Shown here: piece by piece, positions 8,314 through 18,560 of the stretch
Layout: every line of letters begins with the position of its first letter
Numbering within the stretch: the first letter of the stretch is position 1
Assembly (NCBI RefSeq): GCF_002160765.1
Contig: NZ_NFLF01000002.1
Coordinates: 62,001-126,000, forward strand
Length of the DNA stretch: 64,000 nt
Reading direction: 5' to 3'
From: Lachnoclostridium sp. An138
GTDB taxonomy: Bacteria > Bacillota > Clostridia > Lachnospirales > Lachnospiraceae
Made by a program: the position numbers and the translations under genes
The notes under the pieces: model-generated
Told to the model about the DNA's origin: nothing
Databases searched by the model: none
What the model saw: the letters and a program-made list of their open reading frames with translations, nothing else

Positions 8314-9368
8314 TGCAGGTGCTCATACTGTTCCACATTCCCTTCCGCAAAACTCGGAAGCCCATTATAGAGGGCCAGGGCGTATTTGTACAGGCTGTAA
8401 GCAGTGACCGCACCCGTGCCCTCTCCCAGGTGCATCCCTGCATGAAGAGGCGCCTCCATGCCGAGGGCATCCAGCATCATCTTCCCGGCAGGCTCTGCAG
8501 AGCAGTGAGTGGCAGCCATATATGCCCTGCACTCCGGCGCCAGCTTCGCGGCGCAGTAGGCAGAGATGGATGAGATAAAGCCGTCGATAAGTACGGGAAC
8601 GCCGACGATCGCTCCTCCGATATAGCAGCCGATCATGCCTGCGATATCCAGGCTTCCGATTTTGGACAGAACGTCAAGGACGTCGTCCGGATCAGGTTTG
8701 TTTACGGCAATGGCCTGGCGGATCACCTCTATCTTATGCTCCAGCCCCGCGCTGGACAGGCCTGCGCCCCGGCCTGTCACCTCAGCCGGATCTTTGGAAA
8801 GAAGTACGGAAGCCATGGCGGAGCTGGGAGTGGTATTGCCGATTCCCATTTCCCCGGTGATAATCATGCGGTAGCCCTGTTCGTAAAGTTCCCGGACCAC
8901 TTCGATTCCTGTGATAACCGCCTGGATGGCCTCCTCCCTGGTCATGGCCGGCTCCTTCGCAATATTTCCGGTTCCATGGCGCACCGCCCGGTTCCAGATC
9001 CGGGGATGCTTCCCGTCTGTCAGCACTCCGATATTCACAGGAATGACTTCGATTCCCTCCTGGCGGGAGAGAATGCAGACGGAGGAGATCCGTTCTCCCA
9101 TGTTCTCCAGCACCTGAGCCGTCACCTCACTGCCGGTCTGGCTGACTCCCTCGGCTACCACGCCATTATCCGCTCCCATAATCACGACTACGGGATTGGG
9201 GTTTTCCACTTTTTCCGTTCCATAGATTCCCGCAAGCTGGACAACCATGTCCTCCAGCTTTCCCATGCCTCTTAAAGGCTTGCAGAGAGAATCCCAGTGC
9301 GCCCAGGCCGCGTCCGCAGCCTTCTGGTCAAAGGGTCTGATCTGCGCAAGATATTCTTCCAGTTTCAT
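8310..9368 (-). CDS. cobT: Nicotinate-nucleotide-DMB phosphoribosyltransferase CobT
   Basis: A 352-residue enzyme that makes alpha-ribazole phosphate from a lower-ligand base and nicotinate mononucleotide. Conserved parts are MGADNGVVAEGVSQT, the GEMGIGNTTPSSA loop, and HLGEGTGAV, whose glutamate is the catalytic base in Salmonella CobT. Length matches the usual 350. The start MKLEEYL was chosen because GGGAGG lies upstream and the gene then begins 4 bases after cbiC; longer in-frame extensions run into cbiC and have no family similarity. The stop codon lies in the arm of a long inverted repeat. Confidence 0.95.
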   Translation of the reverse strand: MKLEEYLAQIRPFDQKAADAAWAHWDSLCKPLRGMGKLEDMVVQLAGIYGTEKVENPNPVVVIMGADNGVVAEGVSQTGSEVTAQVLENMGERISSVCILSRQEGIEVIPVNIGVLTDGKHPRIWNRAVRHGTGNIAKEPAMTREEAIQAVITGIEVVRELYEQGYRMIITGEMGIGNTTPSSAMASVLLSKDPAEVTGRGAGLSSAGLEHKIEVIRQAIAVNKPDPDDVLDVLSKIGSLDIAGMIGCYIGGAIVGVPVLIDGFISSISAYCAAKLAPECRAYMAATHCSAEPAGKMMLDALGMEAPLHAGMHLGEGTGAVTAYSLYKYALALYNGLPSFAEGNVEQYEHLQ

Positions 9369-9372
9369 TGTT

Positions 9373-10005
9373 TTATCGTCCTCCCTGATACAGCATGGCA
9401 TTGCAGATGGCAGCCGCGATGTTGCTGCCGCCCTTCCGGCCTCTGGGCACAATATAGGGCACGCCAGCCGTCATGATCAGTTCTTTTGCCTCTACCACAT
9501 TGACAAAGCCCACAGGCGCTCCGATGATCAGCGCCGGAGCGATCTTACCTTCCTGTATCAGCTCATACAGGCGGATCAGGGCTGTGGGGGCGTTGCCCAC
9601 CGCGATGATAAGCTCCCCGGAAAGGGACGCTGCCTTTTCCATGCAGACTGCCGCCCGGGTACAGCCCTTTTCCTTTGCGGTCTCCGCCACATCCGGATCG
9701 GACATAAAGCAGTAAACTTCCCCGCCGCATTCTGCCATCCGCTTTTTGCTGATGCCGGAAGCCGCCATTTTCGTATCTGTGACAATGGAGGCTCCTGCGT
9801 TCAGCGCGTCGATTCCTTTCTGCACCGCATGCTCGGAAAAGCAGAGGTTGTCTGCGTAATCGAAGTCCGCCGATGTATGAATGCAGCGCTTTACTACGGA
9901 AAATTCCGGCTCGGGCCAGGTGCGTCCCCCCAGCTCCTTCGTAATGATTTCCATGCTCCTCTTTTCAATTTCCATGGGTTTTACAATTTCTATCTTTTCT
10001 AACAT
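9373..10005 (-). CDS. cbiC: Cobalt-precorrin-8 methylmutase CbiC
   Basis: A 210-residue enzyme that moves the methyl group from C11 to C12 and gives cobyrinate. [17 protein letters not shown] around residue 43 contains the histidine that takes part in the proton shift. [12 protein letters not shown] and VGNAPTAL near the C-terminus are also typical. Length matches the family's usual 205-215. Its start overlaps the cbiP stop by 7 bases and its stop is 4 bases before cobT, so it sits tightly inside the operon. Confidence 0.95.
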   Translation of the reverse strand: MLEKIEIVKPMEIEKRSMEIITKELGGRTWPEPEFSVVKRCIHTSADFDYADNLCFSEHAVQKGIDALNAGASIVTDTKMAASGISKKRMAECGGEVYCFMSDPDVAETAKEKGCTRAAVCMEKAASLSGELIIAVGNAPTALIRLYELIQEGKIAPALIIGAPVGFVNVVEAKELIMTAGVPYIVPRGRKGGSNIAAAICNAMLYQGGR

Positions 10006-11516
10006 GTTATCCCTGCCTCTAATATCTCATAGATTCGTTTCATATCCAGTGAGTTCCGTACCAGGTCCGCCAGCTTGTCGTATTCCCTGCGCTTGTGCTC
10101 TTCGGGATCGAAATGCCAGCTCCCTGGATCGATTCCCTTCCTGCGCATCAGGCGGCTGACAGTCATGGCCGCCAGGTCTCCGTAATCAAAGATACCGTGG
10201 AGATAGGTTCCGAATACGGTCCCCTCCGGATTGGCAAGTCCGTCCAGGCGGCCGTCCTCCAGATAAATGGTTTCCTGGCAGTCTCCGGTTTTCTCCGTGC
10301 GGCCCATATGGATTTCGTAGCCCTGGACCTCCCGTCCGGCAAATTCTCCGCAGACGGAAGCCGCACTCACGCGGCCCTGAATCCGGGTCCTCGTTTTTGC
10401 CCTGGAAAATACGGTCTTCGTATGCAGAAGCCCCATACCCCGCATGGTTCCTCCGTGTTCCACGCCGTCCGGGTCCTCCAGAAGCCCGCCCAGCATCTGG
10501 TAGCCTCCGCAGATTCCCACCACAGGCACCTTCTGTTCGGACAGGCGTAAAATGACTGCTTCCAGACCGGATTCCCGAAGCCAGGCCAGGTCGTCCATGG
10601 TGTTTTTCGTGCCCGGCAGAAAGATCAGATCCGGCGTTCCCAGCTCTCCTGTGCTTCCCACATACCGAAGTGACACGCCGTCCATGCGCTCAAACACATT
10701 GAAATCCGTGAAATTGGAAATGTGGGGCAGGCGGATAACCGCCAGATCGATGCCGCCTTTCTTTCCCGTATGGGTCAGCCGGTCCGAAAGACTGTCCTCA
10801 TCGTCGATGTCCAGAGGCGTCAGCGGAACCACGCCCACCACCGGAATTCCGGTCTTTTCTTCGATCATCTGAAGGCCCGGTTTCAGGATTTCCACGTCCC
10901 CGCGGAATTTGTTGATGATGAGTCCTTTGATCATGGACTGCTCTTCTTCCTCCAGAAGCTTTACGGTTCCGTACAGGGAAGCGAACACACCGCCCCGGTC
11001 AATGTCGCCGCAGAGCAGTACGGGAGCCTTCGCAATCCGGGCCATTCCCATATTGACGATATCATTTTCCTTCAGATTGATTTCGGCCGGGCTTCCGGCT
11101 CCTTCGATTACGATAATGTCGTATTCCTCAGACAGCTTTTCAAACGCCTTTTCGATCTCGGGAATCAGCTGTTTTTTGTTTGCATAATAATCCATGGCCT
11201 TCATGTTGCCAAGGACTTCGCCGTTTACGATCACCTGGCTTCCCACATTGCTGGTGGGTTTTAAGAGAATCGGGTTCATCTCCACGGCAGGCTCGATTCC
11301 GGCCGCCTCTGCCTGCATGGCCTGGGCACGTCCGATCTCCAGTCCGTCCTTCGTGATATAGGAGTTCAGCGCCATGTTCTGGGATTTAAAAGGCGCTGTC
11401 CGGTAGCCGTCCTGCATAAATACCCTGCAGAGTCCCGCCACCAGAAAGCTTTTTCCCGCATTGGACATGGTTCCCTGCACCATAATGACCTTTGCCTTTT
11501 GTCTCTTTTCACTCAT
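9999..11516 (-). CDS. cbiP: Cobyric acid synthase CbiP
   Basis: A 505-residue glutamine-dependent amidase that amidates the b, d, e and g side chains of adenosylcobyrinate diamide. The N-terminal ATPase has [18 protein letters not shown] and [20 protein letters not shown]. The C-terminal amidotransferase domain has the catalytic cysteine in [13 protein letters not shown] and the [10 protein letters not shown] segment. It is distinguished from CbiA by length and by the [11 protein letters not shown] motif. It overlaps cobD by 4 bases upstream and cbiC by 7 bases downstream. The Cob-nomenclature synonym is CobQ. Confidence 0.95.
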   Translation of the reverse strand: MSEKRQKAKVIMVQGTMSNAGKSFLVAGLCRVFMQDGYRTAPFKSQNMALNSYITKDGLEIGRAQAMQAEAAGIEPAVEMNPILLKPTSNVGSQVIVNGEVLGNMKAMDYYANKKQLIPEIEKAFEKLSEEYDIIVIEGAGSPAEINLKENDIVNMGMARIAKAPVLLCGDIDRGGVFASLYGTVKLLEEEEQSMIKGLIINKFRGDVEILKPGLQMIEEKTGIPVVGVVPLTPLDIDDEDSLSDRLTHTGKKGGIDLAVIRLPHISNFTDFNVFERMDGVSLRYVGSTGELGTPDLIFLPGTKNTMDDLAWLRESGLEAVILRLSEQKVPVVGICGGYQMLGGLLEDPDGVEHGGTMRGMGLLHTKTVFSRAKTRTRIQGRVSAASVCGEFAGREVQGYEIHMGRTEKTGDCQETIYLEDGRLDGLANPEGTVFGTYLHGIFDYGDLAAMTVSRLMRRKGIDPGSWHFDPEEHKRREYDKLADLVRNSLDMKRIYEILEAGITC

Positions 11517-12586
11517 GTCTGCCCCACAACCTTTCCAAGCGCAGCCAGCAGCCGCTCATTCTCTTTCCGGCTGCGGACTGCCGTCCGGTAATAATCCTTT
11601 CCGAGTCCCCGGTAATTTGCACAGGAGCGCAGCAGAATTCCTTCTCTCAGAAGGCGCTCCGTCAGATTTTCATCTCCCTGCGCCCGAAAGCACAGGTAGT
11701 TGGCCTGACCGTCCAGCACATGAAAGCCCAGATCCTCCAGGGCCTTTTTCAGAAAGGCCCGTTCCTCTGTGACAAGACGGATGGTCTGCTCCTGAAAGCC
11801 CTCTGACCGCAGCGCCGCGATTCCCGCTGCCTGAGCCGGCTCCGATACTGCCCAGGGCTGGCCTGCTTTCTGCATCTGCGAAAGCAGTTCCGTATCGGAG
11901 CACAGCACATAGCCAAGCCGCAGTCCCGGAATCGCAAAAAGCTTTGTAAAGGACTTCAGAATCACCAGATTCGGATATTTCTCCAGAAGATCCGCGGCGG
12001 TGTACGCTGCTTCCTCCGGCACGAAATCGAGAAAGCATTCATCCAGCAGCAGCCGAGCGCCCAGTTCCCGGGTCCGGTCAAGCAGCTTCCGGATTAATGG
12101 TTTTTCTGTTAGAAGTCCCGTCGGGTTGTTGGGATTGCACAGAAATACCAGATCCAGATCCGGGGAGAGTCTTTCAAGAAAGGCTTCCGTCACCGGATTT
12201 TCTCCAAGCTCATGAAACAGGATCTCTGTCTCTGTCTGAACCAGAGCTTCCTCGTACTCTGCAAACGCCGGAGCCGTCACAAGGGCTTTCTTCGGACGAA
12301 GGGCGTATACCAGCCGGTATATTAAATCCGCCCCTCCGTTTCCACACAGGATATGCTCCGGCTTCTGCCCGGTATGTTCTGCCAGCTCTCTTCTCAAACG
12401 TCTGCAGAACGGGTCCGGATAACAGAGGGACTGCTCCAAGCTTTCCACTACTGCCTCCCGGACGCCGGGCGGCATGCCTAAAGGGTTGATATTGGCGGAA
12501 AAATCCAGAAGCTCTGAGGGCTCTTTCCCGCTTTTTTCCGCAGCTCCCTGCAGATCGCCTCCATGAAGAAATTTACACTCTGCCAT
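11513..12586 (-). CDS. cobD: Threonine-phosphate decarboxylase CobD
   Basis: A 357-residue PLP enzyme of the histidinol-phosphate aminotransferase fold. In the cobalamin pathway it decarboxylates L-threonine phosphate to aminopropanol phosphate, which links the ring to the nucleotide loop. Seen here are [14 protein letters not shown] at the N-terminus, [24 protein letters not shown], and the PLP lysine in [18 protein letters not shown]. By sequence alone it could be read as a histidinol-phosphate aminotransferase; its place inside the operon and the short, CobD-like N-terminus decide the call. It overlaps the hemC fusion by 14 bases and cbiP by 4. Confidence 0.9.
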   Translation of the reverse strand: MAECKFLHGGDLQGAAEKSGKEPSELLDFSANINPLGMPPGVREAVVESLEQSLCYPDPFCRRLRRELAEHTGQKPEHILCGNGGADLIYRLVYALRPKKALVTAPAFAEYEEALVQTETEILFHELGENPVTEAFLERLSPDLDLVFLCNPNNPTGLLTEKPLIRKLLDRTRELGARLLLDECFLDFVPEEAAYTAADLLEKYPNLVILKSFTKLFAIPGLRLGYVLCSDTELLSQMQKAGQPWAVSEPAQAAGIAALRSEGFQEQTIRLVTEERAFLKKALEDLGFHVLDGQANYLCFRAQGDENLTERLLREGILLRSCANYRGLGKDYYRTAVRSRKENERLLAALGKVVGQT

Positions 12587-15020
12587 ATTTCCGGTCCTTC
12601 CTGAGTACGTCCCGCATTCCCTCTGCCGTATATGCCACCGCGCTGGCGTAGACGGGAATTCCCGCCTTCACCGCCGCCTTCTCTGTCACAGGCCCGATGC
12701 AGACCGCCTTTGCGGTGATTTTGTCCGGCTCCGGCACCATGGCCGCAAAGGCCTTGACCGCCGAAGCGCTGGCAAAAGTGATATAATCCATCTCCGGCAG
12801 CAGACGGTTCAGCTCCTCTGCCTTCCGGTAATCTCTTTCAGTCCGGTAGAGCGCCGCGTCTGTATAGGGTATTCCCGCCTCCGCCAGGGCCTTCGGAAGC
12901 TCGTCGGAAGCCTCCTCTGCCCGCAAAAGAAGCACCTTATCTTCCGCCTTCAGCTCCGGAATCCACTCGGCCGCCAGATGGGTGCTGGAATACCGGGATG
13001 GCACAAAATCCGCATAGATTCCTGCTTCCTCGAGAGCCGCCTTTGTTCCCTCTCCAATCACAGCAAAATGGAGAGAAGCAAGCTTCCGGATATCAATCTG
13101 CTGCTTTTTCAGCGCTTTCAGGAATATTTCCACTCCATTTCTGCTGGTAAATACCACCCAGGTATAAGACGCGTCTCCGGATGCCAGCTCCTCTGCCGCC
13201 TGAAGAAATTCCGGTCTCTCCAGCTCCTTCGTATCAATCAGGCTGAAGGGAATCACCTCTGCCCCGTCCTCAGCCAGAACTTTTTTCTGTTTTTCACACA
13301 TGGAGGGCGTTCCTGTAAGCAGCACCCGGACGCCGGAAAGCGGCCCTCTGCCGTACCAGGACAGTTCTTCTGCCAGGCCTGCCACACCGCCCACCACAGT
13401 AATGGCCGGAGTCTGAATGCCCGCTTCTTTTGCCCTGTCCGCAATATTTTCCAGAAGCCCGGTTACAGTTCTCTGACGGCCAGTAGTCCCTTCCTGGATC
13501 ACGGCCGCCGGAGTCTTCGGAGCTTTTCCATTTGCCATCAGCTCTGAAGCGATATGGGGAAGATTCTTAAGGCCCATCAGAAAGACAAGGGTTCCTTCTT
13601 CCTTTGCCAGTGTCGCGTAATCCAGCACTGTGCCTTCTTTGGAAGCGCTCTCGTGCCCCGTAATCACATGGAACGAAGACGCATAATCCCTGTGTGTCAC
13701 CGGAATTCCCGCATAGGCCGGAGCCGCATAAGAGGAGGATACGCCCGGAACGATTTCATATTCCACGCCTGCCTTCAGAAGCTCCTGGGCTTCCTCGCCG
13801 CCGCGTCCGAAGATAAAGGGATCGCCCCCCTTGACGCGGGCCACGTTTTTTCCTTCCAGCGCCTTCTCCACAAGAAGAGCGTTCGTCTCCTCCTGGCGGA
13901 GGTGGTGCCTGTCGGCCCGCTTTCCCGCGTAAATCAGTTCCGCATCCTTTTTCGCCTCATTTAAGATGGCAGCCGAAGCCAGATTGTCATAGACCAGGAC
14001 ATCGGCGTTCCGGATACAGCTGAGAGCTTTTTCTGTCAGAAGTCCCATATCTCCGGGGCCTGCGCCAAGCAGCCAGACCTTTCCCTGCTTTACTTTCCGG
14101 GCCAGACCTCTGCCAAGTGAGCGGGCCGCATCCAGCGCAGCAGTATGTTCCTCCTGAGCGGCGGCCGCTCTTCCCTCCGCGGAAGATTCCAGCGCAAGAC
14201 TTCCCTCTGCCCGGTGAATCTTTCCGCCTTCCGGTACGTACAGCACCTTCATGCAAAGCTTTCCATCTGTCAGCCGGCTTAAGGCCGCCGCGGGAGCATT
14301 GCAGCTTCCGCCGATGGCTTTCAGAAAGCTCCGTTCCGCCTCAAGCTCCAGGGCCGCTTCCGGACAGTGGATTGCCTGAAGAACCTCCGTCAGCCGGCCT
14401 TCTTTTGACTCTACGGCAAGGATGCCCTGGCCTGCCGCCGGCAGGAGCTCCTCCGGGCTCAGATATTCCAGATGGATTCCTTCTTCCTCTGTAATTCCCA
14501 GGCGCTCCATGCCTGCCGCCGCCAGAAGGATAGCGTCATACTGCCCTTCCTTCAGCTTCCGGATACGGGTCTGCACATTTCCGCGGAGAAGCTTGATCCT
14601 CACCAGAGGATTGATCTCTTTGATCTGCAGTTCCCGGCGCAGGGAACTGGTCCCCACAATGCTTCCGGGAGCCAGGTCCGCTGCACGGATGCCGCTTGTG
14701 GTCACAAGCACATCCCGCACGTCTGCCCGGGAAAGCACCGCGCCGATGCCAAGTCCTTCCGGAAATTCCATGGGCATATCCTTGGCGCTGTGCACCGCCA
14801 GATCGATCTCTTCCCGCAGAAGAGCATCCTCAAGCTCCTTTGTAAATACGCCCTTTCCCCCGAAGGAAGTCAGCGACCGGTCCAGAAGCTCGTCGCCCTT
14901 TGTAGACATTTCCACGATCTCAATCTCTGTCCCGGGAAATGCTTCTTCTATTTTCTGCCGCACCAGATCCGTCTGGACCAGGGCCAGCCTGCTTTTTCTC
15001 GTTCCTATCCGAATTTTCAT
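12573..15020 (-). CDS. HemC-SUMT-HemD triple fusion
   Basis: An 815-residue protein that covers three successive activities, from porphobilinogen to precorrin-2. Residues 1-310 are hydroxymethylbilane synthase, with the catalytic aspartate in HSAKDMP at 81 and a cysteine in GGSCNAP at 240, where the dipyrromethane cofactor attaches. Residues about 313-555 are uroporphyrinogen-III C-methyltransferase (WLLGAGPGD, VKGGDPFIFGRGGEEA, VPGVSSSYAAPAYAGIPVTHR). Residues about 562-815 are a uroporphyrinogen-III synthase (GVRVLLTGTP, VFTSRNGVEIF, ITFASASAVKAF). SUMT lies between HemC and HemD, although HemD acts before it. Both junctions are short. It sits between cbiH and cobD in the operon. Confidence 0.95.
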   Translation of the reverse strand: MKIRIGTRKSRLALVQTDLVRQKIEEAFPGTEIEIVEMSTKGDELLDRSLTSFGGKGVFTKELEDALLREEIDLAVHSAKDMPMEFPEGLGIGAVLSRADVRDVLVTTSGIRAADLAPGSIVGTSSLRRELQIKEINPLVRIKLLRGNVQTRIRKLKEGQYDAILLAAAGMERLGITEEEGIHLEYLSPEELLPAAGQGILAVESKEGRLTEVLQAIHCPEAALELEAERSFLKAIGGSCNAPAAALSRLTDGKLCMKVLYVPEGGKIHRAEGSLALESSAEGRAAAAQEEHTAALDAARSLGRGLARKVKQGKVWLLGAGPGDMGLLTEKALSCIRNADVLVYDNLASAAILNEAKKDAELIYAGKRADRHHLRQEETNALLVEKALEGKNVARVKGGDPFIFGRGGEEAQELLKAGVEYEIVPGVSSSYAAPAYAGIPVTHRDYASSFHVITGHESASKEGTVLDYATLAKEEGTLVFLMGLKNLPHIASELMANGKAPKTPAAVIQEGTTGRQRTVTGLLENIADRAKEAGIQTPAITVVGGVAGLAEELSWYGRGPLSGVRVLLTGTPSMCEKQKKVLAEDGAEVIPFSLIDTKELERPEFLQAAEELASGDASYTWVVFTSRNGVEIFLKALKKQQIDIRKLASLHFAVIGEGTKAALEEAGIYADFVPSRYSSTHLAAEWIPELKAEDKVLLLRAEEASDELPKALAEAGIPYTDAALYRTERDYRKAEELNRLLPEMDYITFASASAVKAFAAMVPEPDKITAKAVCIGPVTEKAAVKAGIPVYASAVAYTAEGMRDVLRKDRKYGRV

Positions 15021-15033
15021 ACTTCTCCCTGCC

Positions 15034-15771
15034 TTACTTTTCCAGGTTATAGCCCCGGGGCGTAATCATCCGTCCCCTGCTCACATAAGTCTGGGAATTT
15101 CCGATCAGCACCACGCTGAACATATCGATCTCCGCGTTTTTCAGCTCTCCAAGAGTGGTAATCTGGCTCTGCTCTCCCTTTCGGCCTGCGTTCCGCACGA
15201 TTCCCACAGGAGTCCCGGAACTTCTGTACTTCATCAGAATGTCCGCGGCCTGCTCCACATATCCCGTCCGCTTTTTGCTCTTGGGATTATAGAGGCATAC
15301 AATGAGATCACTCTGGCCTGCGCAGTCTACCCGCTTCATAATCAAATCCAGGGGCGTCATCAGATCGCTTAAGCTGATCACCGCAAAATCGTGCATCAGC
15401 GGAGCGCCCAGAACGGAAGCTGCCGCGCTGGCTGCCGTCACGCCCGGCACTGTCTCAATCTCGATATCGGCTCCCATTTCCTCCGCCACCTGGTAAATGA
15501 TGCCTGCCATGCCGTAGATCCCGCTGTCCCCGGAGCTTACCATGGCTACGGTCTGATCCTTCATGGCCTCCTCCACCGCCGTGCGGCAGCGCTTCACTTC
15601 CTGCATCATCGGCGTCGCCAGATACGTCTTATCCGGGAAAAATTCCTTCAGCATCTCCACATAGGTCGTATAGCCTGTGACGATGTCCGCCTTCTCAATT
15701 ACATCAATACATTTGGCTGTCATGTGCTCATAGCCGCCCGGCCCAAAGCCCACCACATACAGTTTTCCCAT
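15034..15771 (-). CDS. cbiH: Cobalt-precorrin-3 C17-methyltransferase CbiH
   Basis: A 245-residue SAM-dependent tetrapyrrole methylase that methylates C17 with ring contraction. Conserved parts are YVVGFGPGGYEHMTAKC at the start, VSSGDSGIYGMAG, VPGVTAASAAASVLGAPLMHDF, and the end MITPRGYNLEK. It is the short single-domain form without the ferredoxin extension found in some CobJ/CbiH proteins. The start MGKLYVV has AGGAGG seven bases upstream; the reading frame continues further upstream into hemA but without similarity. It is 67 bases from hemA. Confidence 0.94.
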   Translation of the reverse strand: MGKLYVVGFGPGGYEHMTAKCIDVIEKADIVTGYTTYVEMLKEFFPDKTYLATPMMQEVKRCRTAVEEAMKDQTVAMVSSGDSGIYGMAGIIYQVAEEMGADIEIETVPGVTAASAAASVLGAPLMHDFAVISLSDLMTPLDLIMKRVDCAGQSDLIVCLYNPKSKKRTGYVEQAADILMKYRSSGTPVGIVRNAGRKGEQSQITTLGELKNAEIDMFSVVLIGNSQTYVSRGRMITPRGYNLEK

Positions 15772-15838
15772 ATTCTTTCCTCCTGACAGGATTATGATCT
15801 CACACCTGCTGTTCCCTCTGTTCCCGGAACAGCAGCTT

Positions 15839-17026
15839 TTACGGTTCCATACAACGGAAAAATGCCCGCAGCTCCTCCGGAGCCGCATTCTCCCGAATCC
15901 GGTAAAAGAGCTTGTCAATAGCCCGGTCAAGCCCCTTTTTCTCTGCTTCCTCTTCCATCCAGGCTTTGACCTCCTGAATCTGCGGCACCGCCTGCTGGAA
16001 GATCATCCAGCGCATAAAGTCTTCCTGATATTCTTTTAAGATTTCCCCCGCCTGGCGGACCGCCTGCTTCTTTGCCTGGTTGTTGGCCTTTGCAAGCTCC
16101 TCAAAGTCATCCATATTGTAGAAAAAGGTCCGCGGCAGCCCCGCGATGCTCTCCTCAATATCCACGGGGACCGCAAGATCCACAAACACTCTCGGCTTCT
16201 CCGTCTTCAGCTTTTCCTTTACTCTGGCACAGGTCAGCGTGTAGTGGGGGCTGGCCGTGGCGCTGATCACCACATCCATCTGATCCAGATATTCATAACG
16301 ATCCTTATAATCAATCAGCGTATTGGATTCGCTTTTCATATGCGCGTCATGAGTCAGGGTCACATTCCGAATCGTACTGTAGATATGAAGCCCCTTCATG
16401 CTGTAGAGATTCTTCAATACGATACCGCCGATCTGTCCCGTGCCGCCGATTACCATCACATGTTTCCCCGCAAGGCCCCCCAGCGCCTCATCCGCTGCCT
16501 TGACTGCCAGCGTAGCCGTGGAAACCGCTGTCTTGGAGAGATCTGTCTCCGTCTTGATTTTTTTGGAGCAGGTAATGGCATAGCGGAACAGAGTATTCAG
16601 ATATTTTCCCGTAGTTCCGGCTTCCAGAGCCTGTTCCTGGGCCTTCTTCACCTGGCCAAGAATCTGGTCTTCTCCCACCACCATGGAATCCAGACCGGCC
16701 GCCACGGAAAACAGATGACAGACCGCCTTTTCATCCTGATAAAACCGCAGGTAATCCGCCACATTCGGGCTGTTCTCTGCGCCGGCGGCCCGTAAGATCA
16801 GCTGCTGCTGCAACGTAAACAGATTCTTTCTCTGTCCTTCCTGATCCTCATAATAGGTGTAGATCTCTGTCCGGTTGCAGGTGGAAATCACCACGCATTC
16901 CGCCGCCTGTCCTTTCGAAATCAGCGCCCGCATCAGCTCCTCCTGCTGCTCCTTTGTGAAGGCAAACAGCTCCCGGACCTCCAGCGGCGCCGTCTTATGG
17001 CTGATACTCACAAGCCGGATACTCAT
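15839..17026 (-). CDS. hemA: Glutamyl-tRNA reductase HemA
   Basis: A 395-residue enzyme that reduces glutamyl-tRNA to glutamate-1-semialdehyde with NADPH, the committed step of tetrapyrrole synthesis. The catalytic cysteine is in VISTCNRTEIY at residue 50. LDSMVVGEDQILGQVKKA and the NADP-binding MVIGGTGQIGG follow, and a C-terminal helical dimerisation part closes the protein. Length is slightly under the usual 410-440. Having hemA inside a riboswitch-controlled cobalamin operon links precursor supply to B12 demand. HemL and HemB are not in the window. It overlaps cbiF by 4 bases. Confidence 0.94.
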   Translation of the reverse strand: MSIRLVSISHKTAPLEVRELFAFTKEQQEELMRALISKGQAAECVVISTCNRTEIYTYYEDQEGQRKNLFTLQQQLILRAAGAENSPNVADYLRFYQDEKAVCHLFSVAAGLDSMVVGEDQILGQVKKAQEQALEAGTTGKYLNTLFRYAITCSKKIKTETDLSKTAVSTATLAVKAADEALGGLAGKHVMVIGGTGQIGGIVLKNLYSMKGLHIYSTIRNVTLTHDAHMKSESNTLIDYKDRYEYLDQMDVVISATASPHYTLTCARVKEKLKTEKPRVFVDLAVPVDIEESIAGLPRTFFYNMDDFEELAKANNQAKKQAVRQAGEILKEYQEDFMRWMIFQQAVPQIQEVKAWMEEEAEKKGLDRAIDKLFYRIRENAAPEELRAFFRCMEP

Positions 17027-17781
17027 GACGCGTCTACTCCCTTTCTGAACTCATGTGTAAAGGTCTTATCGTAAAGCTTTGACAGCTCGTATTCATCTCC
17101 CAGGAAATCGCCCACTACTGTAAGCGCTGTCTTGCGGATGCCCGCCTCGCGCACCTTGTCCGCGATATCCTCCAGGGTGCCACGCACGATCTTCTGGTCC
17201 TCCCAGGTCGCCTTGTAAACCACTGCCACCGGCGTATCCGGACGGTATTCCTCCCGCAGTGTGGCCGCAAGCTCGTCCATCATTCCCACGCTCAGGAAAA
17301 TAATCATGGTCGCATGATGCTTCGCCAGATCACGCAGCTTTTCCCCCTCCGGCATGGGCGTGCGTCCCTCCATTCTGGTGAGAATCACCGTCTGGCTCAC
17401 ACCCGGCAGCGTATATTCCTTTTTCAGCACGGCTGCCGTCGCAAGGAAGGAGCTGACGCCGGGAATGACTTCATACTCGATTCCCATGCGCTCCAGCGCG
17501 TCCATCTGCTCCCGGTGCGCTCCGAAAATCGCCGGGTCGCCTGTATGTACCCGGACTACCTTCAGCCCTTTCTCCTCGCCGTCCTTCATCACAGCCAGCA
17601 CCTCTTCCAGCGTCATACCCGCGCTGTTGTAAATGGCTGCGTCCGGCTTTGCGTCCCGCAGCACCTCCGGATTCACCAGAGATCCTGCATAAATGATCAC
17701 ATCCGCACTGTCAATCAGTTTCTTTCCCTTAATAGTCAGAAGCTCCGGATCGCCCGGGCCTGCTCCGATAAATGATACCAT
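17023..17781 (-). CDS. cbiF: Cobalt-precorrin-4 C11-methyltransferase CbiF
   Basis: A 252-residue tetrapyrrole methylase that adds the C11 methyl group. It begins MVSFIGAGPGDPELLTIKG, followed by YAGSLVNPEVL, VRVHTGDPAIFGAHREQ, VPGVSSFLATAAVLKKEYTLP and TRMEGRTPMP; the last two are characteristic of CbiF/CobM rather than of SUMT. Length is normal. It lies 21 bases after cbiL and overlaps hemA by 4 bases. Confidence 0.94.
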   Translation of the reverse strand: MVSFIGAGPGDPELLTIKGKKLIDSADVIIYAGSLVNPEVLRDAKPDAAIYNSAGMTLEEVLAVMKDGEEKGLKVVRVHTGDPAIFGAHREQMDALERMGIEYEVIPGVSSFLATAAVLKKEYTLPGVSQTVILTRMEGRTPMPEGEKLRDLAKHHATMIIFLSVGMMDELAATLREEYRPDTPVAVVYKATWEDQKIVRGTLEDIADKVREAGIRKTALTVVGDFLGDEYELSKLYDKTFTHEFRKGVDAS

Positions 17782-17802
17782 CTGTCTTACCTCTCATTAT
17801 TT

Positions 17803-18492
17803 CTATTTTATCATGACCGTCGTAAAATAACTGTATTCCCGGTCCGGATCAAGGGGCCCGATATACTCGTCCTCCATTCCCACACAGCTTAATACCGTCG
17901 CGCAGTCTCTGCTGCGTCCATATTTGTCAAGCAGTTCTCCGATCCGTTCTATGCTGTTTCCGGCCTTCATCACCACCACATTGTCAAAGCCCGCAATGGC
18001 CTCCTCCAGGGCCTTTCCCGCCCGCACGGAAGGTACGATCACCAGTGATTCATTTCCTTCCATCAGAGGCAGCCCCGCCGCAGCCGCTCCGCTGCAGAAG
18101 GACGGAATTCCCGGCACGATTTCGGTCTTATAGCCGCGCTCCGCCGCATACTGATTTACATACATGTAAGTGCTGTAAACCGCCACATCGCCCAGTGTAA
18201 TCATGGCCACGGTCTTCCCCTGATCCAGAATATCTGTAAGCTGCTTTCCGGCTTCTGCCCGGCAGCGCTTCCGCTCTTCTTCGTCTTTTGCCATCCGGAA
18301 TACCACTTCCAGAAGCTCCTTATCGTCCAGCGATACTACAGGACGGATAATCTCCAGCGCTGTGCTCTGTTCTCCCTTTTCTTTCACCGGCACCGCAACC
18401 ACATCCGCCGCCTCCAGAATTCGTTTGGCTTTCAGCGTCAGAAGCTCCGGATCTCCGGGGCCCACACCGATTCCATACAGTTTCCCTCTCAT
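17803..18492 (-). CDS. cbiL: Cobalt-precorrin-2 C20-methyltransferase CbiL
   Basis: A 229-residue SAM-dependent methylase for C20. It starts MRGKLYGIGVGPGDPELLTLKAK and contains ITLGDVAVYSTYMYV, VPGIPSFCSGAAAAGLPL and VVMKAGNSIERIGELL, all typical of CbiL/CobI. Length matches the family. The start was placed at 18492 because AAAGGAG precedes it; the frame stays open upstream into the tcdA-like gene, but that extension has no family similarity. It is separated from the tcdA-like gene by 68 bases. Confidence 0.94.
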   Translation of the reverse strand: MRGKLYGIGVGPGDPELLTLKAKRILEAADVVAVPVKEKGEQSTALEIIRPVVSLDDKELLEVVFRMAKDEEERKRCRAEAGKQLTDILDQGKTVAMITLGDVAVYSTYMYVNQYAAERGYKTEIVPGIPSFCSGAAAAGLPLMEGNESLVIVPSVRAGKALEEAIAGFDNVVVMKAGNSIERIGELLDKYGRSRDCATVLSCVGMEDEYIGPLDPDREYSYFTTVMIK

Positions 18493-18560
18493 TTTACGTT
18501 CTCCTTTTGTCCCTGCTATTTTCATATATAAACTTTTTCTCATTTTCGCTTTTACTCCTG

